From positions 124,001-188,000 of the forward strand of contig NZ_LOPY01000047.1 in NCBI RefSeq assembly GCF_001469895.1: DNA of 64,000 nt. Reading direction: 5' to 3'. The notes beneath the pieces were generated by a model. That model did not search any database and was not told where the DNA came from. It saw only the letters and a list, made by a program, of their open reading frames with translations. Source of the stretch: Pseudoalteromonas sp. XI10. GTDB lineage: Bacteria; Pseudomonadota; Gammaproteobacteria; Enterobacterales; Alteromonadaceae. Each line of letters begins with the position of its first letter. Within the stretch, counting starts at the first letter, position 1. This document shows positions 8,694 through 17,401 of this stretch, in pieces. The translations under genes and the position numbers were made by a program.

Positions 8694-10315
8694 GATAGCT
8701 CACCTTTTAAGGTCACTTTTACTGGCTCAGATATAGGTCGAATCACTTTTTTAAATTCCGGTGTCTCTGTATTTAAATTTGCAATATCTGCTGTTTTTGT
8801 ATCAAAAATATAACTTACATTTTCTTGTAACTGCTGGGTAAAGTCTGTTATTTCAGTATTAGCAAAATGACGTTGCATGCGGCGACATTCTTGCTGAATA
8901 TAAAAATGATCAGCAATGACATTTTTTGACATAAAAAAGTCGCTTACCTGTAATTTAAATAAATGTTTAATCGCACTTTCCACATCGTGTTCTCGACAAG
9001 CATGTAGATAAAGGTAAACCGTGCCATCAGCAAAACTAAAAATATCCCCTTCACGTTTTACATGAAATAAATGTAATGGGTGTATGGCATCAATACGCGG
9101 TAAAAGCTGCAACATAACAAGCACGCCACTTACACCCAGATTGGCAGCTGAGTCACTATGTTTAGCAACCTGCTGTACGAACTTATCTGGAGACAAATAA
9201 CCTTTAGCTAATACATTTTCGCTGTATTTTAGAACATCATCAATAGATTTCGGTAGTGGCCTTGTAAACTGAAACCCTTGAATTGACTGAATTTGTGACA
9301 GTAAACGCGAAGGCTCAGAATAACTATATAAAATAAGGTTAACCCCTAAAGTTAAAAATAAGCACTCGTCCTGGTGACGAATAATGCCATCAACATTTTG
9401 AATTACTAATTTCAGTCGGCGACCACACTTCTTTCGAAGAGAGAAGCAATCTTTGGCTAACGCTTTTAAATCAGTGTATCGGGTAACTGCAAAAACTAAC
9501 GTCGCTGATTTTTTGGTAAGCCCTTTAGAAAAAAGAGCATCATTATCATCAATTATTTTATAAAACACGGGTAGCTTTGTACCCTCAGGTACAGCACTGC
9601 GAGTTAGCCATACCTCGTCTTCATCAAAGTCTTGCTCCGTTGCTTGCGACTTATCATCAGCCTCTTGCTCTACCTCAACTAATGCAAGTTGACCATCATG
9701 AAGCTGTAAATTAACCGAACGCCCAGCGATAACTCCTTCTTTATGACACCAATAATCATACTCAAGAGTGCGAATTGATGCCTCTTGAGTTATATAAATA
9801 AGGCCATCAAAGAAACGGTTTAAGGCTAATAACTGACGTCTCAATTCACTGACATAAGCACCTGACATTAAAAACACTAAAGTGACATTTTTTGATTGTG
9901 ACAAAGCAACATAGAGCTTGAGTTTTTCACCAAGCTGCTGTTCGTTCAAAGAGACTAAATGTTCTGAATCGACATGCACGATAACCGTACTGTTTTTCAG
10001 TTGCTCATACTGTTTTATTTCGTTAATAACACCACGGGAAAAATGCAAACTTTTTGATACATTCTCATTATGATGTAAATGGAAAGGACGTAGTACCCCT
10101 TCTTCGAACAAGGTAAATAGTAACTCGCTTCCCTCTCCTTCGAAAAATAGTTCGACTTGTTCAGAGAGCAAAAAAACCGAGTCTTTATGATTGGTTAAAA
10201 GATGCCTTGTTAACTCTAATAGCTGATTATCTAGCGGGGCAAGTAAAGCATAGTTTGCGCCTCGCTTTAGCTCAGAGAAAGCTCCGTTTAGTCCTGTAAT
10301 ATTTAAATGAGGCAC
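8690..10315 (-). CDS. bcsE: BcsE, c-di-GMP-binding cellulose regulator
   Basis: Seen: about 541 aa, close to E. coli BcsE (523). The C-terminal third holds VKREGDIFSF, an RxGD c-di-GMP-binding motif at about residues 421-424, inside the stretch corresponding to the GIL domain. Start choice: TTG (10321), TTG (10318) and GTG (10315) are in series; AAGGG ends seven bases before the GTG, which is preferred. Known: BcsE binds c-di-GMP, associates with BcsR/BcsQ and recruits BcsF and BcsG for maximal cellulose production. It is the first gene of the leftward unit and is divergent from bcsR across 120 bases. Confidence 0.9.
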   Translation of the reverse strand: MPHLNITGLNGAFSELKRGANYALLAPLDNQLLELTRHLLTNHKDSVFLLSEQVELFFEGEGSELLFTLFEEGVLRPFHLHHNENVSKSLHFSRGVINEIKQYEQLKNSTVIVHVDSEHLVSLNEQQLGEKLKLYVALSQSKNVTLVFLMSGAYVSELRRQLLALNRFFDGLIYITQEASIRTLEYDYWCHKEGVIAGRSVNLQLHDGQLALVEVEQEADDKSQATEQDFDEDEVWLTRSAVPEGTKLPVFYKIIDDNDALFSKGLTKKSATLVFAVTRYTDLKALAKDCFSLRKKCGRRLKLVIQNVDGIIRHQDECLFLTLGVNLILYSYSEPSRLLSQIQSIQGFQFTRPLPKSIDDVLKYSENVLAKGYLSPDKFVQQVAKHSDSAANLGVSGVLVMLQLLPRIDAIHPLHLFHVKREGDIFSFADGTVYLYLHACREHDVESAIKHLFKLQVSDFFMSKNVIADHFYIQQECRRMQRHFANTEITDFTQQLQENVSYIFDTKTADIANLNTETPEFKKVIRPISEPVKVTLKGELS

Positions 10316-10368
10316 CAACAAACCCTTAAAAAAGATACTTTAGTACTAGTTTTAAACGCTATTCTATA

Positions 10369-10374
10369 TATAAT
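10369..10374 (+). promoter_or_regulatory. Possible -10 element for bcsRQABZC
   Basis: A perfect TATAAT lies in the divergent bcsE/bcsR spacer (10316-10437). No good TTGACA is placed 16-18 bases upstream, so recognition may need an activator or the site may be fortuitous. The spacer must hold promoters for both arms of the locus. Confidence 0.3.
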
Positions 10375-10437
10375 GCAGATTATGTCCATGGATCGTGAAC
10401 ATTTTTAAGCTAATTTTTCTCATAACGGTTTTTTTAG

Positions 10438-10665
10438 ATGAATGACTTTGCAGTAAAAAATTCACACACCTTAACTCAATACGATATTGAAAAGCTGTTA
10501 CGCCAATTTGGCGGCAAGGAAACGGATTATGTTGAAATTGTTGATGTTGAAAAAAATCGAAAAACGATTGAAAAGTACCCCTTGCTTAACGATATCGCAT
10601 TAGCAACAACACAAACACAGAGCACAAAAAAAATTAACAAAAACGCAATAAAGAATCATAAATGA
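10438..10665 (+). CDS. bcsR: BcsR-like small cellulose synthesis protein
   Basis: Seen: 75 aa. The central part (LLRQFGGKETDYVEIVDVEKNRKTIEKYPLL) has the same pattern as E. coli BcsR (62 aa), with DY-x-I followed by a helix ending in YPLL/WPLL. The Lys/Asn-rich tail is longer. Known: BcsR pairs with BcsQ at the cytosolic face of the synthase and is needed for cellulose production. The TGA overlaps the bcsQ ATG (ATGA). First gene of the rightward operon; the ribosome-binding site is weak. Confidence 0.8.
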   Translation: MNDFAVKNSHTLTQYDIEKLLRQFGGKETDYVEIVDVEKNRKTIEKYPLLNDIALATTQTQSTKKINKNAIKNHK

Positions 10666-11384
10666 AGCGAATTTTTTTAAAAGGAATTAAAGGTGGCACT
10701 GGTACAACATCGATTGTGGCCAACCTTGCTTGTGCTTTGAGAAAATCAAATGTGCCTGTGTATGCCATCGATTTAGATCCAAAAGGCGACTTAGGCCTAC
10801 ACCTTGGTCTTGCTTGGGAGCATCAGCTAGGCTGGAGTGATTACCCAAACTTTGCCTCTGCATGTGAGCAGTTTCATCAAGATAACGACGGCGTAAAGTT
10901 TTTACCCTATGGCAGCCATTCGAACTTAGGGTTAGACTTTTCAAGCATTATAGAGAGTTGTCAGCAGCTTAATGACAGCGATGACAGCTGGTTTTTATTT
11001 GACTGCCCTGCCCATGTTGATGTGCACCGCTATTCGCTAAATGAAGACGATATATTCCTTGAGATTATTAATTGTGATGCTATTTGTCACAGTTTTGCTT
11101 TCAAACGTTTAAACACTCTAAAGCAGGCTGAATCATCTTGGCAGCATTATTTTTTAACCAATAAATATAATTCAGCCTCTGAGCTTGAATCAGATTTATT
11201 GCAGCTTTGGCAAACTGAATTACCATTAATTGCACCTTTATATATCAATAAAGATGAAGTCATCAAAGAAGCAACTGCATTTAGAAATGTGGCAATTAAC
11301 TGTGCTCCATACAGCGTTGCTAATGATGACTTTGAAACGCTAGCCGGTTGGCTTGTAAGCCGCGCGAGTCAGAATGACCAATAG
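10662..11384 (+). CDS. bcsQ: BcsQ, MinD/ParA-family ATPase of the cellulose synthase
   Basis: Seen: 240 aa beginning with a deviant Walker A motif KGGTGTTS (about residues 10-17), then a conserved AIDLDPKGDLGLHLG segment and a switch-like WFLFDCPAH. This is the SIMIBI/MinD class, and the length matches E. coli BcsQ (250). Known: BcsQ and BcsR form an ATP-bound complex that localises and stabilises the synthase. It overlaps bcsR by 4 bases and bcsA by 11 bases. Its position between bcsR and bcsA is the same as in Enterobacteria. Confidence 0.93.
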   Translation: MKRIFLKGIKGGTGTTSIVANLACALRKSNVPVYAIDLDPKGDLGLHLGLAWEHQLGWSDYPNFASACEQFHQDNDGVKFLPYGSHSNLGLDFSSIIESCQQLNDSDDSWFLFDCPAHVDVHRYSLNEDDIFLEIINCDAICHSFAFKRLNTLKQAESSWQHYFLTNKYNSASELESDLLQLWQTELPLIAPLYINKDEVIKEATAFRNVAINCAPYSVANDDFETLAGWLVSRASQNDQ

Positions 11385-14040
11385 CATCCACTCACTCGGT
11401 ATCACACACCGACTACTTAAAGGTATTTTAGGGTTGTTTTTAACGAAGCAACTTGTCCGCTTCGTATTTATAAAATTTTATAGTTATTACAACCAACACA
11501 AAATGAGCCTATTGGGAGCGATTTTACTCCCCTTCTTTGTGCTTTTTTTGTCATTGTTTATTAAATTAGATAACAATAAAAAGCGTGAGTTAAAGCTTAA
11601 ACTTAAACGCTTATATCCTCATGTTTCTCAACCTGTACTCACACCAAGCAATTGCATTCGGATTGCGTTGCAAAGTGTGTATCTCGCGCTATTCAATACC
11701 ACCACAACCTCACAGCAACATATCGCCGTTGAGCAGCGTAAATCTTGGCGTAAATTAACACGATCAGCTCGCTTATTGAGACTGGCAGACAGTAAACTAG
11801 TACGCTCTTGTAAAGGGCTTTGGTTAGTTGCTAGAAAGCAAACAAAAACTAAATCATATAAAGCAGTGAGTAGCTCTCCACTTTGGAAAAACAGCACCTT
11901 AAAGGTCGCTTTTTTCACTCTCATTGTTTTTGCGGTGGCTATATTTGTAACCGTGCCATTTAGTATTGAAGCGCAAGCAGTGTTCATTAGTTTAATTTTG
12001 GTTGTTGCTTATTCTCTAAGACGGGTTGAAGGGAAAATGGCCACTATTGTAATGATCACCCTTTCTGTTACAACCTCTACACGTTATCTATGGTGGCGCT
12101 ACACTGACACTCTTAACTGGGGTGACCCTTTAGCCCTTACCCTAGGGATTGGTTTGCTGCTTGCTGAAAGTTACGCTTGGTTAGTACTAATATTAGGCTT
12201 TTTCCAAACCATCAATCCATTAAACCGTAAACCAATCGCGTTAGGAAAAGACACAGCAAACTGGCCAACAGTTGATATTTATATTCCTACTTATAATGAG
12301 CCGCTTGATGTTGTGAAGCCAACAACAATCGCCGCGCAAAGTATTGATTGGCCTGCAGATAAGCTTAACATTTATATTTTAGATGATGGTAAGCGCCCTG
12401 AATTTGCCGAATTCGCAAAGCAAATTGGTGTTGGTTATTTAACTCGCCCTGATAACAAACATGCCAAAGCCGGTAACATGAACCATGCGATGAAAGTAAC
12501 TAATGGCGACTACATTGCTATTTTTGACTGTGACCATATCCCTGCTCGCTCATTCTTACAAATGACAATGGGACAATTCATCAATGACAGTAAAGTGTGT
12601 TTAGTACAAACACCTCACCACTTTTTTTCTGCCGATCCATTTGAGCGCAATCTCAAAAACCATCGGAAAATCCCAAATGAAAATATGTTGTTCTATGGCT
12701 TAATTCAAGATGGCAATGATATGTGGGATGCGACCTTCTTTTGTGGTTCGTGTGCTGTTTTAAGGCGCAGTGCCCTTGAAGAAATTGGTGGTTTTGCCGT
12801 AGAAACCGTCACTGAAGATGCCCACACCGCGCTAAGAATGCAGCGCGCTGGCTACAAAACAACATATATTAATATTCCACAAGCCGCCGGCCTGGCTACA
12901 GATAGTTTATCTGCCCACGTTGGTCAACGTATTCGCTGGGCACGCGGCATGGCACAAATATTCCGATTAGATAACCCGCTGTTTGGTAAGGGCCTAAATA
13001 TCGCGCAGCGCTTGTGCTATTTAAACGCTATGTTGCACTTTTTATCAGGCATTCCGCGAATTGTATTCTTAACAGCGCCACTGGCATTAATTTATTTTAA
13101 TGCGCAAATTATCTATGCACCGTTTGTTGCCATCTTTCTTTATATTGTGCCAACCCTGTTACAGGTAAAAATAACCAACTCTCGAATTCAAGGTAAATAC
13201 CGCTATTCATTTTGGGGCGAAGTTTATGAGTCAGTACTTGCTTGGTATATCTTAAAACCCACGACAGTTGCGCTTATCAACCCGAATAAGGGTAAATTTA
13301 ACGTGACTGAAAAAGGCGGTTTAAACAAGCAAGATCACTACGATTGGACGATTTCAAAGCCTTATATAATCTTGTTGCTTGTTAACGTTTTGGGTATGAC
13401 CTACGGCGTGTTTAGATTGCTCTTCGGCGATAGTTCACAGATAGGTGTACTCGTCATTAGCATGCTGTGGGCAAGCTATAACGTGATAATTTTGGGTGCA
13501 GCTGTGGCTGTTGCCGCTGAAGCCAAACAAGTACGCAGCTCACACCGCATTAAAGCAAATTTCCCTGCTGCTATTCGCCTTGCTAATGGCCGTACCATTA
13601 AAGTGAAAATTACGGACTACTCAAATAATGGTGTTGGCCTTGAAACTGACCATAATCACCTTTGCCGTGTAAATGATAAAGTCGAGCTACTCATGAGCCG
13701 TGGCTTGAAGCAGTTTTCATTCCCAACTTATATCTGTAACACCCGCGATAAACAACTGGGTCTTACCCTCAGGGATTTAGATTTAGAAAAACAAAAAGCC
13801 TTTATTCAATGCACTTTCTCACGTGCTGATGCTTGGCTTGATTGGCAAGAAAACTTTAAACACGACAAGCCTTCATACAGCTTTTCTCACGTTTTTTATA
13901 CCAGTCTAAGAGGCTTTAAGAACTTGATTTTCCATGCCCCAAATGAATTAAGACCCGCGATTGCGTTTGCATCAAGAGTCTTGTACTTTGTGGCGTCGTT
14001 ATTACCTAAAAAACCAACAAAAGTACTAAAAACATCATGA
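11374..14040 (+). CDS. bcsA: BcsA, cellulose synthase catalytic subunit (GT2, UDP-forming)
   Basis: Seen: 888 aa. N-terminal membrane helices, a GT2 domain with DDG at 337-339, DCD at 385-387, TED at 480-482 and QRIRW at 518-522, further membrane helices, then a PilZ domain with RSSHR at 721-725 and DYSNNG at 748-753. Known: BcsA polymerises UDP-glucose into beta-1,4-glucan and pushes it through its own channel; c-di-GMP on the PilZ RxxxR and DxSxxG motifs releases the gating loop. All catalytic and effector motifs are intact. The gene overlaps bcsQ by 11 bases and bcsB by 4 (ATGA). Length is close to E. coli BcsA (872), including the long N-terminal extension typical of loci with BcsQ/BcsR. 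Confidence 0.97.
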   Translation: MTNSIHSLGITHRLLKGILGLFLTKQLVRFVFIKFYSYYNQHKMSLLGAILLPFFVLFLSLFIKLDNNKKRELKLKLKRLYPHVSQPVLTPSNCIRIALQSVYLALFNTTTTSQQHIAVEQRKSWRKLTRSARLLRLADSKLVRSCKGLWLVARKQTKTKSYKAVSSSPLWKNSTLKVAFFTLIVFAVAIFVTVPFSIEAQAVFISLILVVAYSLRRVEGKMATIVMITLSVTTSTRYLWWRYTDTLNWGDPLALTLGIGLLLAESYAWLVLILGFFQTINPLNRKPIALGKDTANWPTVDIYIPTYNEPLDVVKPTTIAAQSIDWPADKLNIYILDDGKRPEFAEFAKQIGVGYLTRPDNKHAKAGNMNHAMKVTNGDYIAIFDCDHIPARSFLQMTMGQFINDSKVCLVQTPHHFFSADPFERNLKNHRKIPNENMLFYGLIQDGNDMWDATFFCGSCAVLRRSALEEIGGFAVETVTEDAHTALRMQRAGYKTTYINIPQAAGLATDSLSAHVGQRIRWARGMAQIFRLDNPLFGKGLNIAQRLCYLNAMLHFLSGIPRIVFLTAPLALIYFNAQIIYAPFVAIFLYIVPTLLQVKITNSRIQGKYRYSFWGEVYESVLAWYILKPTTVALINPNKGKFNVTEKGGLNKQDHYDWTISKPYIILLLVNVLGMTYGVFRLLFGDSSQIGVLVISMLWASYNVIILGAAVAVAAEAKQVRSSHRIKANFPAAIRLANGRTIKVKITDYSNNGVGLETDHNHLCRVNDKVELLMSRGLKQFSFPTYICNTRDKQLGLTLRDLDLEKQKAFIQCTFSRADAWLDWQENFKHDKPSYSFSHVFYTSLRGFKNLIFHAPNELRPAIAFASRVLYFVASLLPKKPTKVLKTS

Positions 14041-16286
14041 TAAAAACTTTTTTAACCTTGTTATTAGCTTTTGGCACACTCGGCATATCTGGCTGGGCGA
14101 TAAGTGCTGAGCCTCTCTCTAATAAAGCGATTTTTGATGATGGTTACCCAGAGCAAGCACCAATTGAAAGCATGACGCTAAGCTTTGAAAAGCTTGGTTT
14201 AAGCAAGTTCAAGCTTGATGGAGTGAGTAATAGTACCCGTGTTGATTTTACAAACCGCCTCGATAAATTAGGGAAAAAACTGACCCTAGACTTTTCATAC
14301 ACAACCTCACCATCACTTATTGGTCGTGTCTCACATTTGAAAATTTTCTTAAATGAAAACCTTGTCACTGTGCTACCTATTGATGATAAGACAACGCCAA
14401 TTGGCACAGTCTCTGAGCGCAGCATTGTTCTTAACCCTAAGCTAATTAAAGACTTTAACCAAATTCGCTTCGAACTAGTCGGTTTTTACGATCTGGTTTG
14501 TCAGGATGACTATAGTAAAACAATATGGGCCGAGCTTAGTAAAAGCAGCCGTATTTCTATTGACCGTCAGTCACTTGCTCTTGAAAGCTTACTTGAGTAT
14601 TTCCCTGCACCATTTTTTGATTCGCGAGATTACAACAAGGTCAATTTACCATTTGTGTTTGCATCACAACCTGATGAAAACACACTCGAAGCAGCAGCTG
14701 CACTATCAAGCTTTTTTGGCGCACAAGCAAAATGGCGCAAAGCACAGTTCCCTGTGCAAATTAATGCAACACCGACAGAACATAGTGTCGTATTCGCAAC
14801 AAACGACAACAAGCCAGATTTTTTACTGAATTACCCTGATGTTGAAAAGCCAACTGTAGAAATTATTAGCAGCCCTACTCAGCGGTACGCCAAAGTACTG
14901 CTTGTTTTAGGTAAAGACACAGCACAATTGAAAGAAGCCGTAGTAGGTTTAGTCTTTGGCTATAAAGTCATGACTGGTCGCAGTGCAATTATTGATGCAA
15001 TTAGCAACTTACCGCTTCGAGAAGCCTACGATGCGCCACTGTGGGTGCGTTCTGATCGCCCAGTAAGCTTTGATGAATTTATTGAATACCCAACTCAGCT
15101 GCAATCGGAAGGCTATCGCGGTCTACCTGTTCGGTTAGACTTGCGTTTTGCACCAGATTTATTCACTTGGCGTGAAAATGGTATTCCAATTACCTTGAAT
15201 TACCGCAACACACCTGTTGAGCAAAACATGTTGTCGCGTTTGAATATGTTGATTAACGGTAAGTTTGTGGATGGTTTTATTCTTGATAACGAAGGTGGTA
15301 AAACGATTACAACCGATACCCTGTTACCGCTTTTATCTGAATTCAATCCAACCAAAACTCGTCAAGACTTTGAGCTAACAGGGTTAGATTTAACAACAAA
15401 TAACCAGCTGACTTATGATTTTAATTTTGCAGTCGTAAAAACCGGTGAGTGTAGCGCCATTCCTGCCGGCGGTGAATTTGGTGCAATTGATGGCAGCTCT
15501 ACCATTGATGTAAGTGACTTCCATCACTATATTGCCATGCCAAACCTACGCGCCTTTGCAAATGGCGGTTTCCCATTCACCAAATATGCCGATTTACACC
15601 AAAGCACGCTTGTAATGGAAGCTAACAGCTCAGTTAACGCGATTAGTTTATTGCTTAATTTCACAGGTCATTTGGGTGCCATAACAGGCTACCCAGCGCA
15701 CCGTTTAGACATTCAATTTCCAAGTAACCAATTGGCGCTAAACGATAAAGACATTATTATTATTGGTAAACCTGACTCTTTCTTAAACTCACTTGCCAAA
15801 GACAGCGCCCTAAGTGTGCTTATCAACAACAACCAACGCATTGTTGATCAAGCTATCTATAATGGTGCCTACGACACTAAAGGTGCTGAAAAAATTAAAG
15901 TAAACATCAGCAGCATTGGTCGTTTAGCCGTGATGTCCGGGTTCCAGTCACCGTTTGATTCAGACCGCTCAGTAGTCTCTTTGATTGCCAGTAATGAAAA
16001 TGCTTTTGCACTTCTCTCTGATGCTCTACTGAATGATGATAAAACAGCTCAAATAATGGGAAGCTCAGCTATTATCAATAGCCAAGGCATCAAAACGATT
16101 AAAACCGATGAACAGTATTTTGTCGGTCACGTGCCTATTCATACCCTCATTTGGTTCCACTTTTCAGACCGCCCAGTATTGTTAGCGATTCTATCACTAC
16201 TAACCCTATTACTTATTTCATTTATGTTGTGGCGAGTGCTCGCGCTACTTACCAAAAAACGTTTATCTGAAGGAGATCAGGCATAA
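14037..16286 (+). CDS. bcsB: BcsB, periplasmic membrane-anchored cellulose synthase subunit
   Basis: Seen: 749 aa with an N-terminal signal (MIKTFLTLLLAFGTLGISGWA), a long beta-rich periplasmic region with a CQDD segment characteristic of BcsB, and a single C-terminal membrane helix (about residues 715-740) followed by basic residues. Known: BcsB carries two carbohydrate-binding-like and two flavodoxin-like domains, and its C-terminal helix is required for BcsA catalysis. Its ATG overlaps the bcsA stop and its TAA shares one base with the bcsZ ATG. Confidence 0.95.
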   Translation: MIKTFLTLLLAFGTLGISGWAISAEPLSNKAIFDDGYPEQAPIESMTLSFEKLGLSKFKLDGVSNSTRVDFTNRLDKLGKKLTLDFSYTTSPSLIGRVSHLKIFLNENLVTVLPIDDKTTPIGTVSERSIVLNPKLIKDFNQIRFELVGFYDLVCQDDYSKTIWAELSKSSRISIDRQSLALESLLEYFPAPFFDSRDYNKVNLPFVFASQPDENTLEAAAALSSFFGAQAKWRKAQFPVQINATPTEHSVVFATNDNKPDFLLNYPDVEKPTVEIISSPTQRYAKVLLVLGKDTAQLKEAVVGLVFGYKVMTGRSAIIDAISNLPLREAYDAPLWVRSDRPVSFDEFIEYPTQLQSEGYRGLPVRLDLRFAPDLFTWRENGIPITLNYRNTPVEQNMLSRLNMLINGKFVDGFILDNEGGKTITTDTLLPLLSEFNPTKTRQDFELTGLDLTTNNQLTYDFNFAVVKTGECSAIPAGGEFGAIDGSSTIDVSDFHHYIAMPNLRAFANGGFPFTKYADLHQSTLVMEANSSVNAISLLLNFTGHLGAITGYPAHRLDIQFPSNQLALNDKDIIIIGKPDSFLNSLAKDSALSVLINNNQRIVDQAIYNGAYDTKGAEKIKVNISSIGRLAVMSGFQSPFDSDRSVVSLIASNENAFALLSDALLNDDKTAQIMGSSAIINSQGIKTIKTDEQYFVGHVPIHTLIWFHFSDRPVLLAILSLLTLLLISFMLWRVLALLTKKRLSEGDQA

Positions 16287-17401
16287 TGAAAACTATCGCT
16301 TCTTTACTATTCGTTTTTGTTTTTTCAAGCAACGCCTTAGCTCAGTTAAGCTGCAGCGCTTGGCCGCAGTGGAATAACTTTAAAACTCACTTCATTACAC
16401 CAGAAGGACGCGTTGTTGATTTAGGCAGTGAATACAGCATCACCACCTCTGAAGGGCAATCTTATGCGTTATTCTTTGCTTTACTTGCCAATGATAAAGC
16501 CAGCTTCGATAAGTTACTTGAGTGGACTGAAGTACACCTTTCTGAAGGTGACCTAAGCACCCGTTTACCAGCGTGGCAATGGGGAATAAAGCAAAATCAA
16601 GGACAAATCCTTGATTCAAATCCAGCTTCTGATTCAGATTTATGGATTGCTTATACCCTGTCGCAAGCGGCTATCTTATGGAATGAAAGACGCTACGCAG
16701 TGCTCAGCTCAGTGCTTGCTGAGCGCATCATTCGTGAAGAAACAGCGCAGATACCAAACCTCGGTCTGACTCTTTTACCTGGGCCAACAGGTTTTGAAAA
16801 AGACAGTAGCTGGAAATTAAATCCAAGCTATGCACCGCTATTTATATTTGCGCAATTTGCGCACCTATACCCGCACTCGCCTTGGCAAACATTACACGAT
16901 AACTCGGCGCAGTTATTAATAGATACAGCACCAAAAGGCGTGAGCCCTGATTGGGTTAATTACAGCGTGGAAAAAGGCTTTTATCATGATAAAAGCGCCC
17001 CTGCTATAGGTAGTTACAATGCTATCCGCGTCTACCTTTGGGCCAGTATGATGGCAGAAGATGCCCCCTATAAAAATGCCCTTACACAGCAGTTTAAACC
17101 TTTTGTTGATAGCATTGCTTCTTCAGGCAAAGTGCCATTAGAAACCAATGCAGTCTCGGGCAAAACGGCAGGCAACGCCCCAAGTGGTTTTGTAGCCGCC
17201 TTATTGCCATTGCTTGCTGAAGATGATGCATCACAAACTGTGACGGCTTTACAACAGCAAATTATGATGGATACCCGCTTTACCACCAGCCGCTACTACG
17301 ACAGCGTGTTGTATTTATTTGGTAACAGCGCATTGAACAAACGTTTTAGTATTGATAAAAACGGGGCTTTAACAACTAACTGGAGCAATGAATGCCGATA
17401 A
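16286..17401 (+). CDS. bcsZ: BcsZ, periplasmic GH8 endoglucanase, with Asn at the usual base position
   Basis: Seen: 371 aa with a signal peptide (cut after ALA), general-acid Glu56 in TTSEGQSY, GH8 signature ASDSDLWIA near 114-122, and GSYNAIRVYLW at 242-252. E. coli BcsZ reads SYDAIRVYMW there, and its Asp243 is the proposed catalytic base; here codon 17018-17020 is AAT, giving Asn245. Known: BcsZ trims cellulose in the periplasm and is needed for proper output. Some GH8 subfamilies have Asn at this site and use a base elsewhere, so activity may be altered, lost or supplied differently. The gene overlaps bcsB by one base and bcsC by ten. Confidence 0.93.
   Translation: MKTIASLLFVFVFSSNALAQLSCSAWPQWNNFKTHFITPEGRVVDLGSEYSITTSEGQSYALFFALLANDKASFDKLLEWTEVHLSEGDLSTRLPAWQWGIKQNQGQILDSNPASDSDLWIAYTLSQAAILWNERRYAVLSSVLAERIIREETAQIPNLGLTLLPGPTGFEKDSSWKLNPSYAPLFIFAQFAHLYPHSPWQTLHDNSAQLLIDTAPKGVSPDWVNYSVEKGFYHDKSAPAIGSYNAIRVYLWASMMAEDAPYKNALTQQFKPFVDSIASSGKVPLETNAVSGKTAGNAPSGFVAALLPLLAEDDASQTVTALQQQIMMDTRFTTSRYYDSVLYLFGNSALNKRFSIDKNGALTTNWSNECR

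Noticed and set aside
10369..10374. Confident sigma70 promoter for the bcs operon
   Set aside because: The TATAAT is perfect but no -35 element is correctly placed, so it is listed only as a weak candidate.
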